From the NCBI GenBank assembly GCA_902705825.1, contig CACSIL010000004.1, positions 87,899-129,010 of the forward strand: DNA of 41,112 nt, read 5' to 3'. The position numbers were made by a program, and so were the translations under genes. The notes beneath the pieces were generated by a model. It was not told the origin of the DNA, did not search any database, and saw only the letters and a program-made list of their open reading frames with translations. This document shows, in pieces, positions 8,226 to 16,831 of the stretch; position 1 is the first letter of the stretch, and each line of letters opens with the position of its first letter. This DNA is from Halioglobus japonicus. Its GTDB lineage: Bacteria > Pseudomonadota > Gammaproteobacteria > Pseudomonadales > Halieaceae.

Positions 8226-9155
8226 TCACTGGTCGTCAAAATGCTGGTATCCCGCAGGAGATGCCAACACCAGGCCACAGTCTACGCCCACTCCGGCTTC
8301 CACGTGGCCGATCAACGTGGTGCCCGCAGGCGGTGCGACACCTGCGGGCAGACAGAAGCACAATTCATAATCATCGCCGCCCGTCAGCGCCCAGCGGACA
8401 GCCGTGTCCCGGCTGTCGTGGGAACGCAGCGCAGGTGAGAGAGGTAGCAGATCGGGGTCGATACAGATTTTGACGCCACTGGCTGCGGCTATATGCTCTG
8501 CATCTGCCAGTAAACCGTCGGAAATATCGATGGTCGCAGTGGCAGAACCCAACAGTTGCAGGCCGAGCTCAAGGCGTGCCCGGGGGCGATTGAAGCGCTC
8601 CAGCAGATATTCTACGTGATCAGCACCGGGCTGCCACTCCTGCGCCATAACAGCCAGCGCCGCTGCCGCATCCCCCAGGGTGCCCGATACAAAAACCTCA
8701 TCGCCGACACTGGCGCCATTGCGCAACATCGCCTGCCCCAGAGGTAGCGCGCCCAGCACCTGTACGGAAATAGTTAGCGGGCCCCGCGTGGTATCACCGC
8801 CGACCAGGGGCAGCTCGTACTCCGAGACGGCCGCTGCCAGCCCCTCACTGAACGCATGCAGCCAGAGTTCGTCAGCGTCGGGCAGCGTGAGAGCAACCGT
8901 CATGCCCAGAGGTCTGGCGCCCATAGCGGCCAGATCGCTGGCGGCAGTGGATATCGCGCGAAAGCCAATGTCCTCGGGAAAACTGTCACTGGGAAAATGT
9001 ACGCCTTCGACCATGGTATCGACGGAGGTTGCCAGGCGCTCACCCGGTTGCAGATGCAGTATGGCGCAGTCATCACCAACAGAAAGGTCCACGGCTTCGC
9101 CGCGGCCCAGGTGGGAAAAATAACGGTAGATCAGCGAAAATTCAGCCACTGGCAT
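8226..9155 (-). CDS. thiL: Thiamine-monophosphate kinase
   Basis: The 309-residue ThiL phosphorylates thiamine monophosphate with ATP to give the cofactor thiamine diphosphate. The N-terminus has FSLIYRYF followed by LSVGDDCAIL, the Mg-ATP-binding aspartates. SVDTMVEGVHFP, MGARPLGMTVAL, VGGDTTRGPLTIS and IDISDGLLADAEHI are typical of the ThiL/PurM fold. LTGGDDYELCF near residue 260 is another diagnostic stretch. Its ATG overlaps the nusB stop by one base (TGATG), pointing to translational coupling within the operon. Confidence 0.97.
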   Translation of the reverse strand: MPVAEFSLIYRYFSHLGRGEAVDLSVGDDCAILHLQPGERLATSVDTMVEGVHFPSDSFPEDIGFRAISTAASDLAAMGARPLGMTVALTLPDADELWLHAFSEGLAAAVSEYELPLVGGDTTRGPLTISVQVLGALPLGQAMLRNGASVGDEVFVSGTLGDAAAALAVMAQEWQPGADHVEYLLERFNRPRARLELGLQLLGSATATIDISDGLLADAEHIAAASGVKICIDPDLLPLSPALRSHDSRDTAVRWALTGGDDYELCFCLPAGVAPPAGTTLIGHVEAGVGVDCGLVLASPAGYQHFDDQ

Positions 9156-9607
9156 CAGGATGCCGCGTCAATCTCAACCTTGCGCAACTGCCGGGCAGCC
9201 TTATCCAGCACGCCATTGACGTATTTGTGGCTGTCTGTTGCACCAAATTTTTTCGCCAGTGCGACCTCCTCATTAATGACCACCTTGTACGGGACATCAA
9301 TGCGGTGCGTCAATTCATACATGCCCATGCGCAGCAGCGTGCGCTCAATAGGGCCCAGATCATCCAGCTCGCGATCGAGCAGCGGCTCCATCGCGGCGTC
9401 GAGCTGATCAACACAACCGGGAATCTCGTGTAGCAGAGCCTGGAAGTACTCCAGATCGACGTGGGAGAAATCGTAATCAGCGCGAAATTCAGCTTCTATA
9501 TCGCTCACCGAAGCGCCGGCCATCTGCCACTGATAAAGTGCCTGCATGCCGTAGTGTCGGGCTTTTCGGCGCTCGGCAGCGAGCGTGTTGTGTGCGGGCT
9601 TGTTCAT
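9155..9607 (-). CDS. nusB: Transcription antitermination protein NusB
   Basis: This 150-residue all-helical protein has the NusB opening AERRKARHYGMQALYQWQ and the later stretches IERTLLRMGMYEL, VPYKVVINEEVALAKKFG and YVNGVLDKAA. NusB with NusE (ribosomal protein S10) binds boxA RNA and supports rRNA transcription antitermination. The start codon directly follows the ribH stop with no spacer. The ribH-nusB pairing is widely conserved, so co-expression with riboflavin genes is normal here. Confidence 0.97.
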   Translation of the reverse strand: MNKPAHNTLAAERRKARHYGMQALYQWQMAGASVSDIEAEFRADYDFSHVDLEYFQALLHEIPGCVDQLDAAMEPLLDRELDDLGPIERTLLRMGMYELTHRIDVPYKVVINEEVALAKKFGATDSHKYVNGVLDKAARQLRKVEIDAAS

Positions 9608-10081
9608 TCAGCTCAACTTACCCATCAGGCTCACCATCTCCAGTGCGGACATCGCTGCCTCCTCACCTTTATTGCCGGCCTTGGTGCCGGAACGCTCCAC
9701 GGCCTGTTCGATGGAATCCACGGTCAATACACCGAAAGAAACGGGAACACCGTACTCCATACTCACCATCGCAATGCCCTTGGTGCATTCTCCGGCGACA
9801 TACTCAAAGTGCGGTGTGCCGCCGCGAATCACAGCGCCCAGTGCGATGATGGCATCCACATTACCCCCGGCGGCAACTTTTTTGCACACCAGTGGAATCT
9901 CAAACGCTCCGGGCGCACGCACGATGGTGATCTGCTTGTCGCTGACGCCGTGACGACGCAATGTGTCGATAGCCCCCTCCAGCAAATGTTCCACCACAAA
10001 GCTGTTCCAGCGCCCGACGACGATACTGTAGTTACCTTTGCCGCCGGTAAATGTGCCTTCGATGGTGTTTATGTCACTCAT
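9608..10081 (-). CDS. ribH: 6,7-dimethyl-8-ribityllumazine synthase
   Basis: The 157-residue protein condenses 5-amino-6-ribitylaminouracil with 3,4-dihydroxy-2-butanone 4-phosphate to form lumazine, the substrate of riboflavin synthase. Visible marks are [17 protein letters not shown] near the N-terminus, [27 protein letters not shown] with the catalytic-site histidine, and [12 protein letters not shown] followed by AGNKGEEAA. The length fits the icosahedral or pentameric RibH enzymes. It lies 12 bases after ribBA and directly before nusB. Confidence 0.97.
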   Translation of the reverse strand: MSDINTIEGTFTGGKGNYSIVVGRWNSFVVEHLLEGAIDTLRRHGVSDKQITIVRAPGAFEIPLVCKKVAAGGNVDAIIALGAVIRGGTPHFEYVAGECTKGIAMVSMEYGVPVSFGVLTVDSIEQAVERSGTKAGNKGEEAAMSALEMVSLMGKLS

Positions 10082-10093
10082 ATCCTTGTCCTT

Positions 10094-11209
10094 CTATTGT
10101 CCGGGGTCCACAAAATCCAGTACTTCCAGCTCAAAACCGGAAATGGCATTGTACTTTATAGGTGCACCCATCAGGTGAATTTTTCCGACACCCAGATCCT
10201 GCAAAATCTGGGAGCCCAGGCCCACCGTAGTGTAGGTGCTGGGCAGTACGCCAGGCTCCACACCGGGCTCGCCCAGCGCCATATCAATGCTGGCCAGCAG
10301 TTGCTCCGGGCCCTCGGCTTGCGCCAACAACACAACCACACCGCGCCCGCTATCGGCCACCGCCTGCAGGCACGAGCCCAGATTCCACGTGGGCCGGTCG
10401 GACAATTTACTGGTCACCAGGTCTCGCATCACCGATTGCACATGCACACGCACCAGCGTGGGTTCATCGGCACGAATCTCACCGCATGACAGAGCCAGAT
10501 GTACATCATCAGCCGTCTGGTCCCGGTACACGGTCAGCCGGAACTCTCCGTACTGCGTATCAATTGCGCCCTCACGAATGCGGCGAATGGTGCGCTCATT
10601 GACCATGCGAAAGTGGATCAGATCGGCAATAGAACCAATCTTCAAATCGTGGTGCGCGGCAAACTCGCGCAGTGCCTTACCATCAGCCACCTCACCCTCT
10701 GGTGTCAGTATGTCTGCAATCACAGCAGAGGGCAGCAATCCGGCCAGTCGCGCATAGTCAGACCCCGCTTCGGTGTGACCGGCGCGCGTCAACACACCGC
10801 CGGGTCTGGCTGTCAGCGGAAAGATATGCCCCGGCTGCACGATATCCCCAGGCAGCGCATGCGGCGCGACGGCCACCTGCACCGTGCGTGCACGATCGAC
10901 CGCAGAGATACCGGTATCAATGCCGGTGGCCGCCTCGATGGAAAGCGTAAAATTGGCTTTTTCACCCTGGGCATCCTCTACCATAGGGGGTAAATCCAAC
11001 TGCTGGCAGCGCTCCTCCGTCAGGGTCAGGCAAATCAGCCCGCGCGCCTGACGTGCCATAAACGTCACATGCTTGGCCTCGCAGTGCTCGGCCGCCACCA
11101 TCACAACGCCTTCGTTGTTGCTGTCTGCATCGTCGTCGATGACAACAACCATACGCCCCTGGCGGAGGTCGCTAATCAACTCATCTACGGTATTTAGTTC
11201 CATGCTCAT
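10094..11209 (-). CDS. ribBA: RibBA-type protein (DHBP synthase plus GTP cyclohydrolase II-like domain) with altered active-site motifs in both domains
   Basis: The protein has 371 residues. Residues about 1-205 are the 3,4-dihydroxy-2-butanone 4-phosphate synthase (RibB) domain; GHIFPLTARPGGVL and RAGHTEAGSDYARLAG are intact. Its acidic loop reads DDDADSNNEGVVM where family members normally read DDEDRENEGDL, so several metal- or substrate-binding residues differ. Residues about 206-371 align with GTP cyclohydrolase II, but the zinc-ligand stretch has become VRVHVQSVMRDLVTSK with no cysteines, so this half should be inactive, as in RibBX proteins. A separate intact ribA lies nearby. The ATG overlaps the ribE stop by four bases (ATGA). 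The gene sits in the normal ribB position, so it probably still supplies DHBP synthase, but this needs testing. Confidence 0.9.
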   Translation of the reverse strand: MSMELNTVDELISDLRQGRMVVVIDDDADSNNEGVVMVAAEHCEAKHVTFMARQARGLICLTLTEERCQQLDLPPMVEDAQGEKANFTLSIEAATGIDTGISAVDRARTVQVAVAPHALPGDIVQPGHIFPLTARPGGVLTRAGHTEAGSDYARLAGLLPSAVIADILTPEGEVADGKALREFAAHHDLKIGSIADLIHFRMVNERTIRRIREGAIDTQYGEFRLTVYRDQTADDVHLALSCGEIRADEPTLVRVHVQSVMRDLVTSKLSDRPTWNLGSCLQAVADSGRGVVVLLAQAEGPEQLLASIDMALGEPGVEPGVLPSTYTTVGLGSQILQDLGVGKIHLMGAPIKYNAISGFELEVLDFVDPGQ

Positions 11210-11889
11210 TCTTTCCCCGGGCCCGGCGACAAGCCACCCAAAAAGCCGTTTTCGGCGAGTGTATCCAGCGACAACCCACCAGTACCCTTGGCAGCGGCAT
11301 CGCCCTGTATCAGTCGTTCCAGGTAGCGGGCGATCACATCCACCTCAAGGTTGACGCGACTGCCGGGGCGGTAGCGTCCAAAAATCGTCTCTGTCATGGT
11401 CTGGGGGATAATATTGAGATCAAATTCCGCACCGTTCACCGCATTCACTGTGAGACTGGTACCATCGACACAGATGCTGCCCTTGTGTGCGATATAGCGC
11501 GCCAGAGCATCGGGTGCACGCACCACCACACGGATAGACCGCGCGTCCTCGGTCAGGCTCACGACCTCGCCCACCCCGTCCACATGGCCGCTGACGATAT
11601 GCCCGCCCAACCGGCTTTGCGGTGTGAGCGATTTTTCCAGATTAACCTGCGAGCCTGTCTTCAACTCACCCAGGGTAGTGAAATTCAGGGTTTCAACCGA
11701 GACATCGGCCCAGTAGCCGTCACCGGGTAGATCGGTCACCGTCAGGCACACGCCGTTGGTACACAGGCTGTCTCCCAGTGCCACGTCTTCCAACGGCAGC
11801 TTGCCGGTGTGGATACGCAAGCGCAGATCACCGCCCCGTTTCTGTATCGCGGCCACTACGCCAACGGCCTGGATAATTCCTGTGAACAT
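11206..11889 (-). CDS. ribE: Riboflavin synthase, alpha chain
   Basis: The 227-residue protein begins MFTGIIQAVGVV, the near-invariant start of riboflavin synthase. It contains two lumazine-binding repeats: DSLCTNGVCLTVT (about 40-52) in the first and GSICVDGTSLTVNAV (about 136-150) in the second. It dismutates two lumazine molecules into riboflavin and a ribitylaminouracil, acting as a trimer. SRLGGHIVSGHVDGVG between the repeats is also typical. It is named ribE here, but some gammaproteobacterial genomes call it ribC. It lies 48 bases after ribD; no FMN riboswitch signature was noticed in that gap. Confidence 0.97.
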   Translation of the reverse strand: MFTGIIQAVGVVAAIQKRGGDLRLRIHTGKLPLEDVALGDSLCTNGVCLTVTDLPGDGYWADVSVETLNFTTLGELKTGSQVNLEKSLTPQSRLGGHIVSGHVDGVGEVVSLTEDARSIRVVVRAPDALARYIAHKGSICVDGTSLTVNAVNGAEFDLNIIPQTMTETIFGRYRPGSRVNLEVDVIARYLERLIQGDAAAKGTGGLSLDTLAENGFLGGLSPGPGKE

Positions 11890-11937
11890 AATGGTCTCTC
11901 TGATTCCGATTTGCCTGAAGGCCTGCGTAACTGTATA

Positions 11938-13077
11938 TCAGCTGCCTGTAGCGCTGTGGCTAGCAAGCAGCGGAACAGCGGTAAAGCGCCAGTCTGTTCC
12001 TACTTTGCGCACGTCTTTCAGGTTGAGCTGCACCTTTTCTGACATATGCTGCAGCGGCAACTCCAGCAGGGGGCGCGCCTGATCACCCAACAGGGCGGGC
12101 GCCATATACACGATCAACTCATCCAATAAACCCGCCTGCAGCAGCGCACCTGCCAGCCGGGGGCCAGATTCTACCAGAATTTCATTGCATTGCTGCGTTG
12201 CGAGGTGGGCCATCAGCCCGGCCAGATCCAGGCCGGTATCATCCCGGTATAGCGCGAGGCATTCGGCTGGCGTTGCACGGATGGATTCGGGCACTGCCAC
12301 AGCCCGGTCATGGCACAGCAAGGTGGATGAGCTGCCATCGAGCACTTTCGCGCCCGGCGGTGTTTGCAGCCTGGAATCCATAACCACCCGCAGTGGCTGG
12401 CGGCTGGCAGCCAGCTGTGCTTCTTCGTGCGCAAGCCCCAATTCGCCAGGCCGCACAGTCAGAGAACAATCATCCGCCAACACCGTCCCCACGCCGGTGA
12501 CAATGGCACAGCTCATCGCACGCAAGCGCTGTACATCCTGCCGCGCCGCCGGGCCGGTGATCCACTGGCTCTCACCGGATGCCATCGCAGTGCGCCCGTC
12601 CAGCGACATCGCCATTTTCGCCCGCACGCGCCCCCTGCCCCGTGTCATACGGGCAATGAAACCTGGAATCACCGCTTGCGCCTCACTCTCCAGCAAACCA
12701 CATTCCACGGTAATACCCGCAGCGCGCAACGTCTCCAGCCCCTGCCCTGACACCAGCGGATTGGGGTCTGACATTGCCACCACTACGCGCGCCACCCCCG
12801 CTTGCACCAGCGCATCGGCACAGGGCCCTGTTTTGCCCTGATGGCTGCAGGGTTCCAGTGTCACGTAGGCAGTGGCACCTTTGGCATCGCCCGCCGCATG
12901 CAATGCCTCAACCTCTGCGTGGTTGCCACCAGCCGGGCGGGTAAAGCCCTCACCGATGATATGACCATCGCGCACCAGTACGCAGCCCACATGAGGGTTG
13001 GGCATCGCAGAATATTGACCGCGCCGCGCCAACTGCAATGCGCGAGCCATCATTTGGGTATCTAAGGGGGAATACAT
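11938..13077 (-). CDS. ribD: Bifunctional diaminohydroxyphosphoribosylaminopyrimidine deaminase / 5-amino-6-(5-phosphoribosylamino)uracil reductase
   Basis: The 379-residue protein carries out the second and third steps of riboflavin synthesis. The N-terminal zinc deaminase domain (about 1-145) has GGNHAEVEAL with the catalytic HAE and TLEPCSHQGKTGPC with the two zinc cysteines. The C-terminal NADPH-dependent reductase domain (about 146-365) begins RVRAKMAMSLDGRTAMASGE and includes VTGVGTVLADD and ILVESGPRLAGALLQAGL. Length and order are normal for RibD. It is 18 bases downstream of nrdR, as in Pseudomonas and relatives. Confidence 0.97.
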   Translation of the reverse strand: MYSPLDTQMMARALQLARRGQYSAMPNPHVGCVLVRDGHIIGEGFTRPAGGNHAEVEALHAAGDAKGATAYVTLEPCSHQGKTGPCADALVQAGVARVVVAMSDPNPLVSGQGLETLRAAGITVECGLLESEAQAVIPGFIARMTRGRGRVRAKMAMSLDGRTAMASGESQWITGPAARQDVQRLRAMSCAIVTGVGTVLADDCSLTVRPGELGLAHEEAQLAASRQPLRVVMDSRLQTPPGAKVLDGSSSTLLCHDRAVAVPESIRATPAECLALYRDDTGLDLAGLMAHLATQQCNEILVESGPRLAGALLQAGLLDELIVYMAPALLGDQARPLLELPLQHMSEKVQLNLKDVRKVGTDWRFTAVPLLASHSATGS

Positions 13078-13095
13078 GGACGGATAAAAACCGCG

Positions 13096-13560
13096 TCAAT
13101 CGTTGCTTGGTTCGGCTTCCAGTCGCTCTATTTCATCGCGGAATTCAGCGATATCCTGGAAGCTGCGGTAGACGGAGGCAAATCGCACGTAGGCAACCTG
13201 ATCCAGTTTTTTAAGCGCTGTCATCACCTGCTCTCCCACCACCAGCGATTCAACCTCGCGCTCTCCGGTGGCACGCAGGGCGTGTTTGATATGCACTATA
13301 TTGGCCTCGATATCCTCTACTGACACCGGGCGCTTTTCCAGTGCGCGCAGCAGGCCGGAGCGCAATTTCTCTTCGTCGAACGGTTCGCGGTTGCCGTTCT
13401 GCTTGATCACCCGTGGCATGACCAGCTCGGCTATCTCGTAGGTGGTGAAACGTTCAGCGCAACTCAGGCACTCTCTGCGCCGGCGTACCTGATCGCCGTT
13501 GGCCACCAGCCTGGAGTCGATAACCTTGGTGTCTTCAGCGGCGCAAAACGGGCAGTGCAT
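13096..13560 (-). CDS. nrdR: Transcriptional repressor NrdR
   Basis: This is a 154-residue regulator of ribonucleotide reductase genes. The N-terminal zinc ribbon has the two Cys pairs in [13 protein letters not shown] and [12 protein letters not shown]. An ATP-cone follows from about residue 49 ([20 protein letters not shown]), which senses ATP and dATP. NrdR binds paired NrdR boxes upstream of nrd operons; none was recognised in this window. It is the first gene of the nrdR-ribD run, and 309 bases separate it from glyA. Confidence 0.97.
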   Translation of the reverse strand: MHCPFCAAEDTKVIDSRLVANGDQVRRRRECLSCAERFTTYEIAELVMPRVIKQNGNREPFDEEKLRSGLLRALEKRPVSVEDIEANIVHIKHALRATGEREVESLVVGEQVMTALKKLDQVAYVRFASVYRSFQDIAEFRDEIERLEAEPSND

Positions 13561-13869
13561 GGGCGTATCTCAGGAATCTAAGTGGCTGAACATTAACATA
13601 TTTTCTGGGTTTGGCGCTTTACTCATTTAGGGTACAAATTGGAGGAAGCATGGGTATGGCCCAGAGGCTGATAAACGGGGAGTGTGGAAAATTTGGGCTG
13701 GTAGCACTCAGCCGGGAGGGTGGGGGTTGGCCAGGACGATAGAAAGACCAGGCCCCACTTAGCGCTGTACAGTCATCAATTGGAACGACTTCGTAGATGG
13801 GTATTTGGCATGAAGGAGGTCGATGCCGGTCGGGGCACCCACCACGCAGCAGCGGAAATCAATAAACGA
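13561..13869. other. Intergenic stretch between glyA and nrdR without a recognisable gene
   Basis: These 309 bases follow the glyA stop and precede nrdR, both on the minus strand. A plus-strand open frame from 13720 runs antisense into glyA and shows no family motif, so it is not called. No strong terminator hairpin with a T run and no riboswitch consensus was found. The nrdR promoter probably lies in the AT-rich part near 13590-13640. Confidence 0.5.
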
Positions 13870-15132
13870 TCAGCCGTAAACAGGAAACCGCTTACAAATC
13901 TCCAACACCTTGCCCTTCACTTCAGCAATCACCGCATCAGAAGTACCGTTCTCCAGTGACTCCAACACATCACACATCCAGCCGGTGAGCTCAACCGTCT
14001 CCGCCTCGCCAAACCCACGCGTAGTAATCGCTGGCGTACCAACACGCAGGCCAGAGGTGATGAAGGGAGAGCGGGGATCATTCGGCACCGCGTTCTTGTT
14101 CACCGTGATATTGGCCTCACCCAGGGCCGCATCCGCGTCCTTCCCTGTGTAGGGTTTGCCGATCAGGTCCACCAGCATCAGGTGATTCTCAGTGCCCCCG
14201 GAGACGATCTTGATGCCGCGCTCGATGAAGGTAGCAGCCATCGCCTTGGCGTTCTTCACCACCTGCTTCTGGTACTCCACAAATTCCGGGCTTTGCGCTT
14301 CTTTAAAGCTCACCGCCTTGGCTGCGATCACGTGCATCAGCGGGCCGCCCTGGCCACCGGGGAAGACAGCCGAATTGAATTTCTTTTCCAGCTCTTCGTT
14401 GGCTTTGGCCAGAATGATCCCGCCGCGTGGGCCACGCAGAGTCTTGTGGGTGGTTGAAGTGACCACGTCTGCATAGGGCACGGGGTTGGGGTATACACCA
14501 GCGGCGATGAGTCCGGCCACGTGAGCCATATCCACCATCAGGTAGGCGCCCACCTTGTCGGCGATCTCGCGAAAGCGCGCCCAATCCATGATTTGTGAGT
14601 AAGCGGAGAAACCGGCAACAATCATTTTCGGTTTGTGCTCCAGCGCCAGGGCTTCTACCTGATCGTAGTCGACCTCGCCAGTGTCGGCATTCAGGCCGTA
14701 CTGGACAGCGTTATAAAGCTTGCCGGAGAAATTGGGCTTGGCACCGTGAGTGAGGTGGCCGCCATCAGCCAGACTCATACCCAATACGGTATCGCCGGGG
14801 CTGCAAAGGGCCAGGTAGACCGCTGAGTTTGCCTGTGAACCCGAGTGGGGCTGGACGTTGGCATAGTCGGCGCCGAACAGCGCCTTGACGCGTTCGATGG
14901 CCAACTCCTCGGCCTTATCAACATATTCGCAGCCGCCGTAGTAGCGTTTACCGGGGTAACCTTCCGCGTATTTGTTGGTAAGCGAGGTGCCCTGTGCCTG
15001 CATCACGCGCGGGCTGGTATAGTTTTCCGAGGCTATCAGCTCGATGTGCTCTTCCTGACGACGCTCCTCTTCACCAATAGCGGCAAAGATCTCATCGTCG
15101 AACCCTTCAATGGTCATGTTGTTGTCAAACAT
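13870..15132 (-). CDS. glyA: Serine hydroxymethyltransferase
   Basis: This 420-residue PLP enzyme interconverts serine and glycine with tetrahydrofolate, the main source of one-carbon units. Typical features are [20 protein letters not shown] near the N-terminus, [22 protein letters not shown], and the PLP-lysine stretch [30 protein letters not shown] lies near the C-terminus. Start ATG 15132 has an AGGGGG ribosome site a few bases upstream, which sits in one arm of a possible hairpin. Placement upstream of nrdR-rib is common in gammaproteobacteria. Confidence 0.97.
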   Translation of the reverse strand: MFDNNMTIEGFDDEIFAAIGEEERRQEEHIELIASENYTSPRVMQAQGTSLTNKYAEGYPGKRYYGGCEYVDKAEELAIERVKALFGADYANVQPHSGSQANSAVYLALCSPGDTVLGMSLADGGHLTHGAKPNFSGKLYNAVQYGLNADTGEVDYDQVEALALEHKPKMIVAGFSAYSQIMDWARFREIADKVGAYLMVDMAHVAGLIAAGVYPNPVPYADVVTSTTHKTLRGPRGGIILAKANEELEKKFNSAVFPGGQGGPLMHVIAAKAVSFKEAQSPEFVEYQKQVVKNAKAMAATFIERGIKIVSGGTENHLMLVDLIGKPYTGKDADAALGEANITVNKNAVPNDPRSPFITSGLRVGTPAITTRGFGEAETVELTGWMCDVLESLENGTSDAVIAEVKGKVLEICKRFPVYG

Positions 15133-15137
15133 GCTAG

Positions 15138-15159
15138 CCCCCTATTCATAAATGGGGCG
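15138..15159 (-). promoter_or_regulatory. Possible hairpin over the glyA ribosome-binding site
   Basis: On the minus strand GCCCC and GGGGC arms flank an AT-rich 12-base loop. The second arm contains most of the AGGGGG Shine-Dalgarno sequence of glyA. Folding could limit ribosome access, but the five-pair stem is short and the idea is only an inference. Confidence 0.25.
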
Positions 15160-15188
15160 AGCGCTGTCGCGGCCCCGGAAAGCGGCGC

Positions 15189-15194
15189 ATTCTA
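15189..15194 (-). promoter_or_regulatory. Candidate -10 box of glyA
   Basis: TAGAAT on the minus strand is a five-of-six match to the -10 consensus and lies about 57 bases before the glyA ATG. The -35 region is weak. Confidence 0.3.
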
Positions 15195-15382
15195 CCCTAA
15201 AACAGGCTCCACACAGAAGGATACAGCGCGAATTCTCTCGGCTTTATTCTCTGCAGTAATTACGCTGCGGCAACAGTGTGCAGTGCTTCACCTATTAACC
15301 CTGCAACATGGGCCCTGCGGCAATTCTGGCATGAGGTTTGCGTAGCATTTTCCAATCTCCTTCCCTACCGCTATGAGACACC

Positions 15383-16831
15383 ATGAATAAAAGCTGGAAA
15401 AACTACCGGGCGGATGCGTTCTACGACGAGCTGATCGCCGCTTCCGGCGCGCCCCGCGTGGCCGCACGACGGGTAGTCAAACTGCTACAAAGCCTCCCCG
15501 AGGAAGAAATGGCCAGCCGACGCGCGGCCGCTGAGCTTGCTATCCGCGAAATGGGCGTTTCGTTCACCATTTACAGTGAAGGCAAAAACATAGACCGGGC
15601 CTGGCCATTCGACATTATCCCCCGCGTGATATCCGCCAGGGACTGGGCCAAGGTGAGCCTGGGACTCGCGCAACGCAGCCGCGCATTGAACTGCTTTATC
15701 GACGACATCTACAACCAACAGAAGATTCTCGCCGATGGTATTGTTCCCGCTGAGACAGTGCTCGATTCGAGCAACTACAAACCACAGTGCGCCGGTGTTT
15801 CGCCCCTTCATGGTGCATGGGCGCATATCTGTGGCACCGATCTGGTGCGAGACCAGCGCGGTAAATTTTTTGTGCTGGAGGACAACCTGCGCGTTCCCTC
15901 CGGCATATCCTATATGCTCGAGAACCGGGAGATCACCAAGCGTGTGCTGCCGGAGTTGCTGGAGAACTACAGCATCCAACCGGTGGATGACTATCCATCG
16001 CGATTGCATGCCACACTGTCATCCCTTTCGCCTCGCGAGCAGCGCAGGCCCTGCATCGTGGTCCTGACCCCCGGCATTTACAACTCGGCCTATTTCGAAC
16101 ACGCCTTTCTCGCCCAGCGTATGGGGGCAGAACTGGTGGAAGGCAACGACCTGTTTGTCGATGACGATGACTGCGTCTATATGCGCACAGTTGACGGCCC
16201 GATTCGCGTAGACGTGGTATATCGACGCATCGACGATGACTTCCTTGATCCCGAGTGCTTCCGCTCGGACTCTACGCTGGGCGTGCCGGGTATTATGCGT
16301 GCCTGGAAGGCGGGCAATGTCGCGATAGCCAATGCACCGGGAGCTGGCGTGGCAGACGACAAGGTGGTGTACGCCTATGTGCCGGCAATGATCCGCTACT
16401 ACCTGAACGAAAAGCCGCTGCTGGCCAGCGTTAAAACCTATCTGTGCATGAACCCGAAGGATAGAGCCTACGTACTGGCAAACCTCGACAAGCTGGTGGT
16501 AAAACCGGCCAACGAATCCGGCGGCTACGGTTTGCTGATTGGCTCTGCGTCCAGCGCGGCGGAGCGCGCCAAATTCGCATCACTCATTGAAGAGAATCCA
16601 CGCAACTATATCGCCCAGCCCATCCTCTCGCTGTCGACTGCGCCCACCTATATCGACGAACTCGTGGAACCGCGCCACCTGGATCTGCGACCGTTCATCC
16701 TGCAGGGCAAGGACACATGGGTGACGCCGGGCGGGCTGACGCGAGTTGCGATGCGCAAGGGCTCTCTGGTCGTCAACTCCTCCCAGGGCGGCGGCAGCAA
16801 GGACACCTGGATTGTGGAGGACAACCGATGA
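15383..16831 (+). CDS. Circularly permuted ATP-grasp type 2 protein (DUF404/DUF407)
   Basis: The 482-residue protein belongs to the circularly permuted ATP-grasp family, predicted to form amide bonds between a carboxylate and an amine using ATP. Early marks are GVSFTIYSEG and PFDIIPRVI (about 58-84). VLEDNLRVPSGISYMLENR (about 164-182) carries probable nucleotide or metal ligands. KPANESGGYG (374-383) resembles the glycine-rich ATP loop, and LDLRPF near 433-438 plus VTPGGLTRVA complete the site. The stop overlaps the start of the alpha-E gene by four bases (ATGA). The pair is usually found with transglutaminases and often with Anbu peptidase. The product is unknown. Confidence 0.92.
   Translation: MNKSWKNYRADAFYDELIAASGAPRVAARRVVKLLQSLPEEEMASRRAAAELAIREMGVSFTIYSEGKNIDRAWPFDIIPRVISARDWAKVSLGLAQRSRALNCFIDDIYNQQKILADGIVPAETVLDSSNYKPQCAGVSPLHGAWAHICGTDLVRDQRGKFFVLEDNLRVPSGISYMLENREITKRVLPELLENYSIQPVDDYPSRLHATLSSLSPREQRRPCIVVLTPGIYNSAYFEHAFLAQRMGAELVEGNDLFVDDDDCVYMRTVDGPIRVDVVYRRIDDDFLDPECFRSDSTLGVPGIMRAWKAGNVAIANAPGAGVADDKVVYAYVPAMIRYYLNEKPLLASVKTYLCMNPKDRAYVLANLDKLVVKPANESGGYGLLIGSASSAAERAKFASLIEENPRNYIAQPILSLSTAPTYIDELVEPRHLDLRPFILQGKDTWVTPGGLTRVAMRKGSLVVNSSQGGGSKDTWIVEDNR

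Noticed and set aside
9461..10489. 342-residue plus-strand open frame
   Set aside because: It lies antisense to nusB, ribH and ribBA, which are unambiguous, and has no recognisable domain.
11890..11937. Possible FMN riboswitch in the rib operon
   Set aside because: The 48-base ribD-ribE gap and the other rib leaders are too short or lack the conserved RFN element pattern.
13720..13959. 79-residue plus-strand open frame between glyA and nrdR
   Set aside because: Half of it is antisense to glyA, and no motif or ribosome site was found.
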